This document shows positions 1 to 5,237 of a DNA stretch of 5,579 bases, one piece after another. Under the pieces are notes generated by a model. It was not told the DNA's origin and ran no database searches. It was given only the letters and a program-made list of their open reading frames with translations. This stretch comes from Vulcanimicrobiota bacterium (GTDB lineage: Bacteria; Vulcanimicrobiota; Vulcanimicrobiia; Eremiobacterales; Eremiobacteraceae), in the NCBI GenBank assembly GCA_019232725.1, contig JAFANK010000158.1, positions 1-5,579 of the forward strand, read 5' to 3'. The translations under genes and the position numbers were made by a program. Positions within the stretch are counted from its first letter, which is position 1; each line of letters begins with the position of its first letter.

Positions 1-74
1 CAATCGTCGTTCATAAAGGGACTGGGGACGGCATGAAGACCTACGTCGCCTGCGGGGACATCAACGCACCGTAA
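1..74 (+). CDS. C-terminal end of a small secreted CHRD/SOD-like protein (5' truncated by the window)
   Basis: Reading from base 3, an open frame gives 23 residues ending VHKGTGDGMKTYVACGDI followed by NAP and a TAA stop at 72-74. The pattern of a beta strand reading IVVHKG, then a short polar stretch, then TYVACGD resembles the C-terminal end of small exported proteins related to the CHRD domain or to Cu/Zn superoxide dismutase, which end in a similar VH...ACG strand with a cysteine that often forms a disulfide. The rest of the gene lies outside the window, so neither a signal peptide nor metal ligands can be checked. It converges on the NTF2-like gene with only 12 bases between the stops. 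The reading frame is clear. The family is inferred from a short tail, and another secreted beta-rich protein is possible. Confidence 0.55.
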   Translation, partial: IVVHKGTGDGMKTYVACGDINAP

Positions 75-89
75 GCGGCAGTTCGCTTA
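72..89. terminator. Small inverted repeat pairing the two convergent stop codons
   Basis: TAAGCG (72-77) and CGCTTA (84-89) are perfect inverse complements around the six-base loop GCAGTT. The TAA stop of the + strand gene and the TAA stop of the - strand gene form the outer ends of the stem, so the same hairpin would lie at the 3' end of both messages. It is short and no T tract follows in either direction, so intrinsic termination is only possible, not shown. Confidence 0.3.
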
Positions 90-581
90 AGGGCACGCCG
101 CCGGAAAGCCCGCATCGACCTTGATGAGGTACGATCCGTCGGGCTGACGCTCCCACACTTCGAAATAGCGGCCAGTCGCAGTGACTGGCTGCTTTCCTTT
201 TTCCCTGTACGTGAATGAGTAGCGACCCGTTTCATACGCGGCGGAACCGAAAACAGCGACGTTGGTCGTCACAATGCTGCCGCCCGTGTACGTGGTCGTC
301 TTGAGGTCATCCGCGGTCTGCTGCGCGATCGCAGCGCGCCCCCGCACGATCGGCCTTCCTGAGGACGGCATTTGTATGCCGTCCACCGCGTACAATGCTG
401 CAAAGCCACGCGCGTTGCCAGCACGCAGTGCCGCGAGATACCGCCCGTTGCCTTTGTCGATCGCTGCCCGCGCTGCCGTTTCTTGAGCGTTGGCTGCGGC
501 GGTGGCAGGCTGCGCCCAGAGTGCAATGCATACCGCAAGCACGAACGCATATGCGATGTGTAGGCGCACGGACGTCTTCAT
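87..581 (-). CDS. Exported NTF2/SnoaL-like (DUF4440-type) protein
   Basis: This encodes 164 residues. Residues 1-28 form a signal peptide: a short basic N-terminus (MKTSVRLH), a hydrophobic core to about residue 22, then Q-P-A-T-A-A with likely cleavage near residue 28. The mature part fits the NTF2-like cone fold of the SnoaL/DUF4440 kind. A helix reading YLAALRAGNARGFAALY (residues 49-65) is followed by an acidic/polar turn and GRPIVRGRAAI (76-86), then strands ending in the typical closing pattern YFEVWERQPDGSYLIKVD (139-156). The family covers hydrolases, isomerases and many proteins of unknown role, and no specific catalytic set can be assigned here. I chose the ATG at 579-581 because AGGAGG (588-593 on the - strand) sits six bases upstream. 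The in-frame TTG further upstream overlaps that ribosome site. The gene diverges from the protease gene across 90 bases. Confidence 0.8.
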   Translation of the reverse strand: MKTSVRLHIAYAFVLAVCIALWAQPATAAANAQETAARAAIDKGNGRYLAALRAGNARGFAALYAVDGIQMPSSGRPIVRGRAAIAQQTADDLKTTTYTGGSIVTTNVAVFGSAAYETGRYSFTYREKGKQPVTATGRYFEVWERQPDGSYLIKVDAGFPAACP

Positions 582-587
582 GGCGAC

Positions 588-593
588 CCTCCT
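588..593 (-). promoter_or_regulatory. Ribosome binding site of the NTF2-like gene
   Basis: AGGAGG on the - strand, six bases before the ATG at 579-581. It decides the start against the upstream in-frame TTG at 594-596. Confidence 0.75.
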
Positions 594-659
594 CAACGAG
601 CACTACCTGCTATTTTGAGCGGGAAAGTCCGCTACCGTCTGGAACGTCAGCGCTACCTC

Positions 660-665
660 GGAGGG
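660..665 (+). promoter_or_regulatory. Ribosome binding site of the protease gene
   Basis: GGAGGG six bases before the ATG at 672. It favours this start over the longer in-frame TTG start at 615, which has no purine-rich site and would put 19 charged residues in front of a normal signal peptide. Confidence 0.75.
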
Positions 666-671
666 CAATAC

Positions 672-2450
672 ATGGGCGACCATTTTGCACGTCCGCGGAT
701 AGCCGTGTCTATCTGCGCGATGATATTCGGATTTTCCGCCTGCCTCGGAACCGCTGCGCGCGGGGACTCATTCGCACCGCCGAGCGGCATCGTCACGACG
801 AATGCGTCACTCCAAGACGTTTTAGCCAAAGCGCGTAAAGCGGATGGATCGGATATCTCGTACCGCTCGCGCGTCGTCGACGGGCAAGTTCAAGCCTGGG
901 GTATGAAGGGGACGTATCGCTCCATTGAAGCGGGTAGTAATTATGTGTCGCGTGTCGACTTCGGCATCGTGTCCTGGCAAGATGGGCGAGTCGACGGGCA
1001 GCCGTGGCGCCAAGACGAGAACGGTATGGTGATCCAACTCCACGATGCTCGAAACGCACAGGATGTGGAGTGGGATTCCATGACGCTTGCGCGGTTTGCT
1101 GAACACCCAGGCCCGACCACGCGGCTGCTGGGTGAGACGCAAGGACCGGGTGCCGCATACGTGGTCGAGGCCCAACAATCCCACGGGCGGCCGATGTGGC
1201 TCTTCATCGACAAGAAGACCTTCCTTGTGACTCGCACGGAAATTCCGTATGTCGGTGAGCGCGACTTTTACGTGTTCAGTTCTTTTCACACGTCGGGACC
1301 CTACACCGATCCCCAGCAGGTCCGGTTTAGCGATGGCCAAACGCGCAACGATATGGTTTTCCAGCTCACGACGAAGTACAATGCTCCGGTGACGCAGGCC
1401 GATCTCGCGATGCCGTCATCAAACGACAAGCTGGTTCGCTTTCCCGACGGCACGAACGTCGTGACGCTGCCGGCGTCAGTCGTCAACAGGGAAGGCCATT
1501 CCGTCTACGTCCCGGATCAGAGCTATCACAGTATTGGTTCGAACGGTGATATGAACTCCGACGCGTACATCGCGCACATGGCAGGCGATCCTCACATCTT
1601 GACGCGCGCAAGCGTCGGTGGCCACGATTACGAGTTCATGCTCGATTCGGGCGCACCAGGCATCTACATGAGTTCGGACGCGGTCGCAAAGCTCGGGTTG
1701 AAGAGTTTTGGCCCACAACAGATCACGGGTTCCGGCGGCTGGGTGAACTCGTATGCAGTCGTGCCCGAGATCCGCGTCGGTCCGATCACACTGACGAATG
1801 TCATCGCCTACGTGTTGCCAGACTGGCAGTACGAGCCCGATCCCGGCGTCGGTGCTATCGGTTTGATCGGGTACGATTTCATCGCCAACGCAGTGCTGAC
1901 CATCGATTTCGACAAAGGCACCGTGGTTGCGACCAACCCGTTCCTGTTCGTGCCACCGGCTGACGCCGTTGCCGTTCCAGCCTCGCTGGATGACGGCGTC
2001 CCGCACGTCTCCATGCAAATTGGACAATCAACGGCTGATCGCGTGGTCGTCGACACAGGCTCGTCGCAATGCTTCATCCTGCCGCGCTTTGCCAACGCCC
2101 ATCCCGACGACGTCAAGGATCAAGGCAAAGGCGTCGACATCACGCGCGCTCGTCTTGGCGGCGTCGATTGGATGAGCGGGTCGTACATTCAGATGTACAA
2201 TTCGCTCGGCGGTGGAAACACCCAGGAACGTGTCACGGAAGTGAAGAGCCTGTCGCTTGCAGGCATACAGCTACAGGACTGGTTCATGGAGGAACTCGTC
2301 GCACCGCAAGGCGCCGCCGATGAGATAGGTCGCGATGAGGACGCGCTTTTGGGCTATTCGTTCCTCAAGTACTTCACCGTGTATCTGGACTATCCGCAAA
2401 ACCAGATCTTCTTGTTACCGAACGCGTCTTTCCGAAAGGGCGGCCGGTAG
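672..2450 (+). CDS. Exported tandem retropepsin-like aspartyl protease with LolA-like N-terminal region
   Basis: This encodes 592 residues. Residues 1-29 form a signal sequence with basic residues R7 and R9, a hydrophobic core, and then FSAC (21-24). That is a poor lipobox because of the Phe, so either lipid attachment at C24 or ordinary cleavage near T-A-A (27-29) is possible. Residues about 40-255 resemble the LolA/LppX-type beta half-barrel often fused to such proteases (gly/trp-rich strands, then MWLFIDKKTFLVTRTE near 175-190). Two aspartyl-protease repeats follow. The first has YEFMLDSGAPG with D325 and closes with GLIGYDF (397-403). The second has VVVDTGSSQC with D461 and closes with LLGYSFLKYF (559-568). 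Each repeat has its own Asp-Ser/Thr-Gly motif and the hydrophobic Gly closing motif, so both active-site halves are present and could pair intramolecularly like a pepsin. The role is probably periplasmic or surface peptide-bond hydrolysis; the substrate is unknown. It stands alone, with 104 bases before the next gene. Confidence 0.8.
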   Translation: MGDHFARPRIAVSICAMIFGFSACLGTAARGDSFAPPSGIVTTNASLQDVLAKARKADGSDISYRSRVVDGQVQAWGMKGTYRSIEAGSNYVSRVDFGIVSWQDGRVDGQPWRQDENGMVIQLHDARNAQDVEWDSMTLARFAEHPGPTTRLLGETQGPGAAYVVEAQQSHGRPMWLFIDKKTFLVTRTEIPYVGERDFYVFSSFHTSGPYTDPQQVRFSDGQTRNDMVFQLTTKYNAPVTQADLAMPSSNDKLVRFPDGTNVVTLPASVVNREGHSVYVPDQSYHSIGSNGDMNSDAYIAHMAGDPHILTRASVGGHDYEFMLDSGAPGIYMSSDAVAKLGLKSFGPQQITGSGGWVNSYAVVPEIRVGPITLTNVIAYVLPDWQYEPDPGVGAIGLIGYDFIANAVLTIDFDKGTVVATNPFLFVPPADAVAVPASLDDGVPHVSMQIGQSTADRVVVDTGSSQCFILPRFANAHPDDVKDQGKGVDITRARLGGVDWMSGSYIQMYNSLGGGNTQERVTEVKSLSLAGIQLQDWFMEELVAPQGAADEIGRDEDALLGYSFLKYFTVYLDYPQNQIFLLPNASFRKGGR

Positions 2451-2554
2451 GCTTGGGCGGAGCTTGCTGTCCCGGGCGATGCATAAGGGACAAAAGGAAA
2501 GCGTAGTCCCAAAAGGAACCCTTTCCGCCCACATGCCGTGAGGAGACCGCGTCC
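2451..2554 (+). promoter_or_regulatory. Repeat-rich leader of the HxlR gene
   Basis: CAAAAGGAA occurs twice in direct orientation (2491-2499 and 2510-2518, offset 19). Several inverse-complement pairs overlap these: GGGAC (2487-2491) with GTCCC (2506-2510), AAAGG (2512-2516) with CCTTT (2520-2524), GGAAAG (2496-2501) with CTTTCC (2521-2526), and AAGGG (2485-2489) with CCCTT (2519-2523). Because they share bases, only some could form together. HxlR proteins usually bind as dimers close to their own promoters, so an autoregulatory operator is a reasonable inference. Alternative RNA structures in the leader are the other reading. I could not identify a good -35/-10 pair. Confidence 0.4.
2540..2545 (+). 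promoter_or_regulatory. Ribosome binding site of the HxlR gene
   Basis: GAGGAG nine bases before the GTG at 2555. It supports a GTG start that places the conserved cysteine at residue 9, as is usual in this family. Confidence 0.75.
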
Positions 2555-2935
2555 GTGACGTACTCGACCAAGCTCGTTTGCCCTATTCAGCGCACCATGG
2601 CGATGATCGCTGATAAATGGAAGGTGATCGTCATTGCCAACCTCGGCGACGGCACCAAGCGATTTCGCGAGCTGCAGCGCGCCATGGCCGGCGTCACGCC
2701 CAAAGTGCTCACGCGGCAACTGCGCGACCTCGAGCATGATGGTCTGGTCAGCCGCGTCGCCTATGCCGAGATACCGCCGCGCGTCGAGTACTCGCTGACG
2801 CCGCTCGGCCGTAGCCTCTTGCCCATCCTGCAGCAACTGCACAACTGGGCGGTCGCAAACTCTGAGACGCTGCTCAAACGCCAGTCCGAGCAGACCGGCG
2901 TTGCGGCTGAAGCGACGATGCAAAAGAGCGCCTGA
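2555..2935 (+). CDS. HxlR-family winged-helix transcriptional regulator
   Basis: This encodes 126 residues, a normal length for HxlR. The N-terminus carries the family hallmark CPIQRTMAMIADKW (9-22), with the conserved cysteine C9 and the DKW that ends helix 1. It is followed by FRELQRAMAGVTPKVLTRQL (37-56), where TPKVLTRQL starts the DNA-recognition helix (48-59). The wing VSRVAYAEIPPRVEYSLTPLG (65-85) has the typical P-P-R-V-E-Y-S-L-T turn, and a dimerisation helix follows (86-104). Known relatives such as YodB and HypR use the N-terminal cysteine to sense quinones, aldehydes or hypochlorite, so thiol sensing by C9 is possible but not shown. The thioesterase follows in the same frame after nine bases, so the pair is likely one operon. 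The repeats upstream suggest autoregulation. Confidence 0.9.
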   Translation: MTYSTKLVCPIQRTMAMIADKWKVIVIANLGDGTKRFRELQRAMAGVTPKVLTRQLRDLEHDGLVSRVAYAEIPPRVEYSLTPLGRSLLPILQQLHNWAVANSETLLKRQSEQTGVAAEATMQKSA

Positions 2936-2945
2936 CCTTCAGGCG
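2929..2945 (+). promoter_or_regulatory. Hairpin across the HxlR stop and thioesterase start
   Basis: CGCCTGACCTTCAGGCG is a perfect 7-bp inverted repeat with a three-base CCT loop. It contains the TGA stop of the regulator (2933-2935), the only purine-rich bases before the next gene (AGG, 2941-2943) and the first G of the GTG start at 2945. No T run follows, so it does not look like an intrinsic terminator. It would hide the thioesterase start unless a ribosome finishing the regulator opens it, which suggests translational coupling. Confidence 0.5.
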
Positions 2946-3376
2946 TGGTCCACACCAAGTTTCGATTTCAGCGGCCGATCAAGGTCATCTTCCGCGACCT
3001 GGACGGCATGCGCCATGTCAACCACGCGGTCTATCTCACCTACTGCGAAGCCGCACGTAACGAGTATTGGATTGAGATCACGGGGATCCGTAACGTCGAC
3101 GAATACGACTTCGTGCTCGCCGAGCTGACCGCGCGGTATTTGGCCCCGGCACAGCTTGGCGACGAGCTGCTCGTGAGCTGTGGTGTGACGGAACTGCGCC
3201 GTTCGAGCTTTCTGATGGGGCATGAGATCTATAGAGCCGACACCGGCGAGCGCATCTTCGAGATGACATCGGCCCAAGTGATGTTCGACTATGAAGCTGG
3301 GAAGTCGATCCCGATCCCCGAGCAGCGCCGTAAACAGGTCGAAGAATACGAAGGCCGGTCGCTCTCCGCGGTCTAG
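2945..3376 (+). CDS. Acyl-CoA thioesterase, hotdog fold (4HBT, YbgC/FadM-like)
   Basis: This encodes 143 residues. The signature FRDLDGMRHVNHAVYLTYCE (16-35) matches the 4HBT pattern: a strand, then D-x-D, then HVNHAVYL leading into the long hot-dog helix. D20 aligns with the catalytic Asp of YbgC-type enzymes. Later strands read AELTARYLAPAQLGDEL (about 59-75) and MTSAQVMFDYEAGKSIPIP, the usual closing strand and P-x-P exit. The family hydrolyses acyl-CoA thioesters in the cytoplasm, and chain-length preference cannot be read from the sequence. The GTG at 2945 is the only start before the motif, because a same-frame TGA sits 12 bases upstream. No free ribosome site is present, so translation probably depends on the preceding HxlR gene. 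Its TAG stop overlaps the convergent permease stop in CTAG. Confidence 0.87.
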   Translation: MVHTKFRFQRPIKVIFRDLDGMRHVNHAVYLTYCEAARNEYWIEITGIRNVDEYDFVLAELTARYLAPAQLGDELLVSCGVTELRRSSFLMGHEIYRADTGERIFEMTSAQVMFDYEAGKSIPIPEQRRKQVEEYEGRSLSAV

Positions 3377-3379
3377 ACC
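3370..3379. other. Palindrome at the shared convergent stop codons
   Basis: GGTCTAGACC is a perfect 10-bp palindrome. Its central CTAG (3373-3376) supplies the TAG stop of the thioesterase on the + strand and the TAG stop of the permease on the - strand, so the two genes overlap by four bases. There is no space for a conventional terminator between them. Confidence 0.7.
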
Positions 3380-4137
3380 CGCAGGTTCACGCCACGTTTG
3401 GTGAGCACAAACGCAATCCCGAGCGCGATCGCAGCGAGGACGGTGACCACAATGGCATCGACCCGCAGGTCGATGTCCACCATACCAGTGTATGATGAAC
3501 GGAAGCCGTCGATCATATAGACCATAGGATTGACGAGCGAGATACGCTGCAACAGCGGCGGCAAGAGCGACAAGCTCGAGAAGACGCCACCGATGTAGGT
3601 CAGCGGCGTGATGACAAAGGTCGTGAAGATCGCAAGATTGTCCCACGTCTTGCCCAGCAATCCAGCGATCATACCGAAGGCCGAGAACAGCAAGGCGGTC
3701 ACGCACATGAAGTACACATAGATCGCCAAATTGTGCGGCGCGGCGTGGACCAAGACGAGTCCGATGAGCATCACGAGATTGCCGATCACAAGCCCACGCA
3801 AGACCGAGCCCGTCAAGAACCCAACGACAAGCTCAGCAGACGACAGCGGCGCGATCAGCAGCTCTTGTATCGAGTTCATGAATCGCTGTTGAAAGAGCGA
3901 TGACGAGGATTCGTCATAGCTCGATGAAATGACGTTGAGCATGACGAGTCCGGGCAACAGGAATTCCACGTACGGAACGCCGCCCAGCGTGCGGATGCGG
4001 GACCCGAGCGAGAGCCCAAAAATGAAGATGAAGAGCAAGGTCATGATGACGGGGGGCCACACGACTTGGTTGATGACCATATAGGTGCGTTTGAGTTCCC
4101 GGCGGATGAGCGCGCCTAGACCGACGTAATTAGTCAC
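3373..4137 (-). CDS. ABC-2 type exporter permease (YadH-like)
   Basis: This encodes 254 residues. It is a membrane protein with about six spanning segments, near residues 25-45, 57-75, 103-130, 136-160, 168-188 and 226-246. Family landmarks are an amphipathic N-terminal helix (LIRRELKRTYMV), the cytoplasmic coupling stretch NSIQELLIAPLS (88-99), TPLTYIGGVFSSLSLLPP (177-194) and NPMVYMIDGFR (203-213). The last two are strong signatures of the YadH/NodJ/DrrB branch of ABC-2 permeases. It works with the ATPase encoded just upstream to move an unknown substrate outward or to flip a lipid. I place the start at the GTG (4135-4137), which overlaps the ATPase stop in GTGACTAA. A longer frame reaching 4275 only reads the ATPase coding sequence out of frame and looks nothing like a permease (a serine/arginine-rich stretch). 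Two such subunits would normally dimerise. Confidence 0.88.
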   Translation of the reverse strand: MTNYVGLGALIRRELKRTYMVINQVVWPPVIMTLLFIFIFGLSLGSRIRTLGGVPYVEFLLPGLVMLNVISSSYDESSSSLFQQRFMNSIQELLIAPLSSAELVVGFLTGSVLRGLVIGNLVMLIGLVLVHAAPHNLAIYVYFMCVTALLFSAFGMIAGLLGKTWDNLAIFTTFVITPLTYIGGVFSSLSLLPPLLQRISLVNPMVYMIDGFRSSYTGMVDIDLRVDAIVVTVLAAIALGIAFVLTKRGVNLRV

Positions 4138-4879
4138 GCGTGCGTCGTCCGACGAGCTCGAGGAAGACGTCTTGGAGCGATTCCTTGCCGTGGCTTGCCA
4201 TGAGCGCCTGCTTGTCCTCAAGCGCGACCAGCTTGCCGTGATTGACGATGCCGATGCGGGTGCACAGCATCTCAACTTCTTCGAGGTAGTGCGAGGTCAT
4301 GAGAATGGTCATGCCGCTGCGATTGATGTCACGCAAGAAATCCCATAACTCGAGCCGGTATTCGACGTCCATCGCTGCGGTCGGCTCGTCGAGGATGAGC
4401 ACGCGCGGTTCGTGCACGAGCGCGCGCGCCAGCGCAAGCCGCCGCTTCATGCCGCCGGAAAGTTGTAAGTAACTGGCGCGGCGCTTGTCGGTCAGCTCGA
4501 AGCGCTCGAGCAGTTCCCTCGCGCGTTGCTTTGCAAGCCGGAGTGGCATGCCATAGTAGCCTGCCTGGAAGGTGAGAATCTCTTCCACCGACAGAAAGCG
4601 GTCGAAGTTGAAGTCCTGCGGCGAAAGGCCGACGAGGCGCCTGCTGTTTCGGAAATCGCTGATGACGTCATGACCAAAAACGCTGATGCTGCCGCCTTGA
4701 ATCGTGGCCAATCCCACGATGGCGTTGATGGTCGTCGTCTTGCCGGCGCCATTGGGTCCGAGAAACCCAAAAAACTCGCCGGGCGCGACGTCAAACGAGA
4801 GGTCGTCAACGGCGGTGATGGTCGCATAACGCTTGAGGAGATGACGGACGCGGATAGCGCTGGCAGCGCCGTCGTTAAT
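4130..4879 (-). CDS. ABC-2 type exporter ATP-binding protein (YadG-like), probable ATT start
   Basis: This encodes 249 residues with all nucleotide-binding motifs in order: Walker A GPNGAGKTT (41-49), Q-loop Q88 in GLSPQDFNFD, signature LSGGMKRR (140-147), Walker B LILDEP (161-166) with catalytic E165, D-loop AAMD (168-171) and switch H197 in MTSHYLEE. It powers the permease encoded directly downstream, in the DrrA/YadG style of single-domain exporters. No ATG, GTG or TTG lies in frame between the upstream TGA (4895-4897) and the Walker A motif. The first GTG (4717) falls after Walker A and would destroy the protein. The ATT at 4877-4879 fits best: it is six bases after GGGGA, it overlaps the TAA of the DUF59 gene, and it gives a normal N-terminus (NDGAASAIRVRHLLKRY before the first strand). 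The alternatives are the ATC at 4855 or a sequence error. Confidence 0.88.
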   Translation of the reverse strand: MNDGAASAIRVRHLLKRYATITAVDDLSFDVAPGEFFGFLGPNGAGKTTTINAIVGLATIQGGSISVFGHDVISDFRNSRRLVGLSPQDFNFDRFLSVEEILTFQAGYYGMPLRLAKQRARELLERFELTDKRRASYLQLSGGMKRRLALARALVHEPRVLILDEPTAAMDVEYRLELWDFLRDINRSGMTILMTSHYLEEVEMLCTRIGIVNHGKLVALEDKQALMASHGKESLQDVFLELVGRRTRD

Positions 4880-5237
4880 AGTAGATCCCCAGCATCATCT
4901 TGGCATCCTCGCTCGCCATCGTGCGGGGATCCCATGGCGGCGCAAAGGTGAGATCGACTTTGGCGTCGCTGACGCCGGGGATGGACATGAGCGCGGCATG
5001 CACGGCGTTGATGAACATACCGGCCACGGGGCATCCTGGCGACGTGAGCGTCATCGTGACATAGACGATCGAGCCCTCGATGCGCACGTCGTAGATGAGG
5101 CCGAGGCTGACCATGTCGATGCCGATCTCCGGATCGATCACGTTGCGTAACTCATCGCGCACGCGCTCGACCGTGAGCGGTGTGTCGCTGGTCGCAGGTG
5201 CGGTTGCTGCCGGAGCGGGTGTGTCGTCGCTAGTCAT
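4875..5237 (-). CDS. DUF59/MIP18 family metal-sulfur cluster assembly factor (PaaD/SufT-like)
   Basis: This encodes 120 residues. After a Thr/Pro/Ala-rich, probably flexible N-terminus (2-20), the DUF59 domain fills the rest: VIDPEIGIDMVSLGLIYDV (33-51), a strand pair, TLTSPGCPVAG (63-73) with the single cysteine C69, and PPWDPRTM (100-107) near the end. DPE, LGLIYDV, the T-S-P-G-C-P loop and P-P-W are the family signature. Relatives (PaaD, SufT, the eukaryotic MIP18 protein) help mature iron-sulfur proteins in the cytoplasm, and the loop cysteine is functionally important in those studied. No SUF genes are nearby. Instead its TAA overlaps the start of the ABC ATPase by five bases, so it seems to lead a three-gene operon. 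The ATG at 5237 has no strong ribosome site, and a shorter start after the linker cannot be excluded. Confidence 0.88.
   Translation of the reverse strand: MTSDDTPAPAATAPATSDTPLTVERVRDELRNVIDPEIGIDMVSLGLIYDVRIEGSIVYVTMTLTSPGCPVAGMFINAVHAALMSIPGVSDAKVDLTFAPPWDPRTMASEDAKMMLGIYY
4886..4890 (-). promoter_or_regulatory. Ribosome binding site for the ATT-initiated ATPase
   Basis: GGGGA on the - strand, six bases before the ATT, lying inside the last codons of the DUF59 gene. It is the main local support for initiation at the ATT. Confidence 0.45.

Larger units (their letters stand above)
582..671. promoter_or_regulatory. Divergent intergenic region with repeats
   Basis: These 90 bases must carry the promoters of both the NTF2-like gene and the protease gene. 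An inverted repeat AGCGG (618-622)/CCGCT (629-633) with a six-base loop lies near the middle. CGCTACC occurs twice in direct orientation, at 630-636 and 651-657, 21 bases apart (about two helical turns), and a weaker CTACC copy lies at 603-607. A TATTTT at 611-616 is the only AT-rich hexamer, but I find no convincing -35 at the right distance on either strand. These are candidate regulator sites and no promoter is called. Confidence 0.35.

Noticed and set aside
615..671. Longer protease start at the TTG at 615
   Set aside because: It has no ribosome site, overlaps the inverted repeat, and would bury the signal peptide behind 19 charged residues. The ATG at 672 has GGAGGG at the right distance.
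395..838. A 147-residue + strand frame running from the NTF2-like gene into the protease gene
   Set aside because: It crosses two genes and the promoter region, is Arg/Cys-rich, and conflicts with both signal-peptide starts that have strong ribosome sites.
1476..2027. A 183-residue open frame on the - strand inside the protease gene
   Set aside because: It is antisense to the conserved DSG repeat, with composition typical of the reverse complement of a high-GC gene and no recognisable motif. The same holds for the frames at 822-1340 and 1808-2116.
2945..3376. Idea that the thioesterase is the DHNA-CoA hydrolase of menaquinone synthesis because mqnD is near
   Set aside because: DHNA-CoA hydrolase belongs to the o-succinylbenzoate route, whereas MqnD belongs to the futalosine route. 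The genes are also in different transcription units with the exporter operon between them.
2939..3706. A 255-residue open frame on the - strand across the thioesterase-permease junction
   Set aside because: It lies over two well-supported genes in other frames, is rich in His, Arg and Cys in the manner of shadow frames, has no family resemblance, and spans the convergent stop junction.
4138..4275. Extended N-terminus for the permease reaching 4275
   Set aside because: The extra 46 residues are the ATPase C-terminal coding region read in another frame (Ser/Arg-rich), and ABC-2 permeases start with the helix seen after the GTG at 4137.
4662..4671. Perfect palindrome ATGACGTCAT inside the ATPase gene
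   Set aside because: It is within conserved coding sequence, isolated, and of a length expected by chance now and then; nothing nearby suggests a binding site.
4526..4951. A 141-residue + strand frame antisense to the ATPase N-terminus
   Set aside because: It is the reverse complement of the Walker A region and the DUF59 C-terminus, with no ribosome site or known motif.
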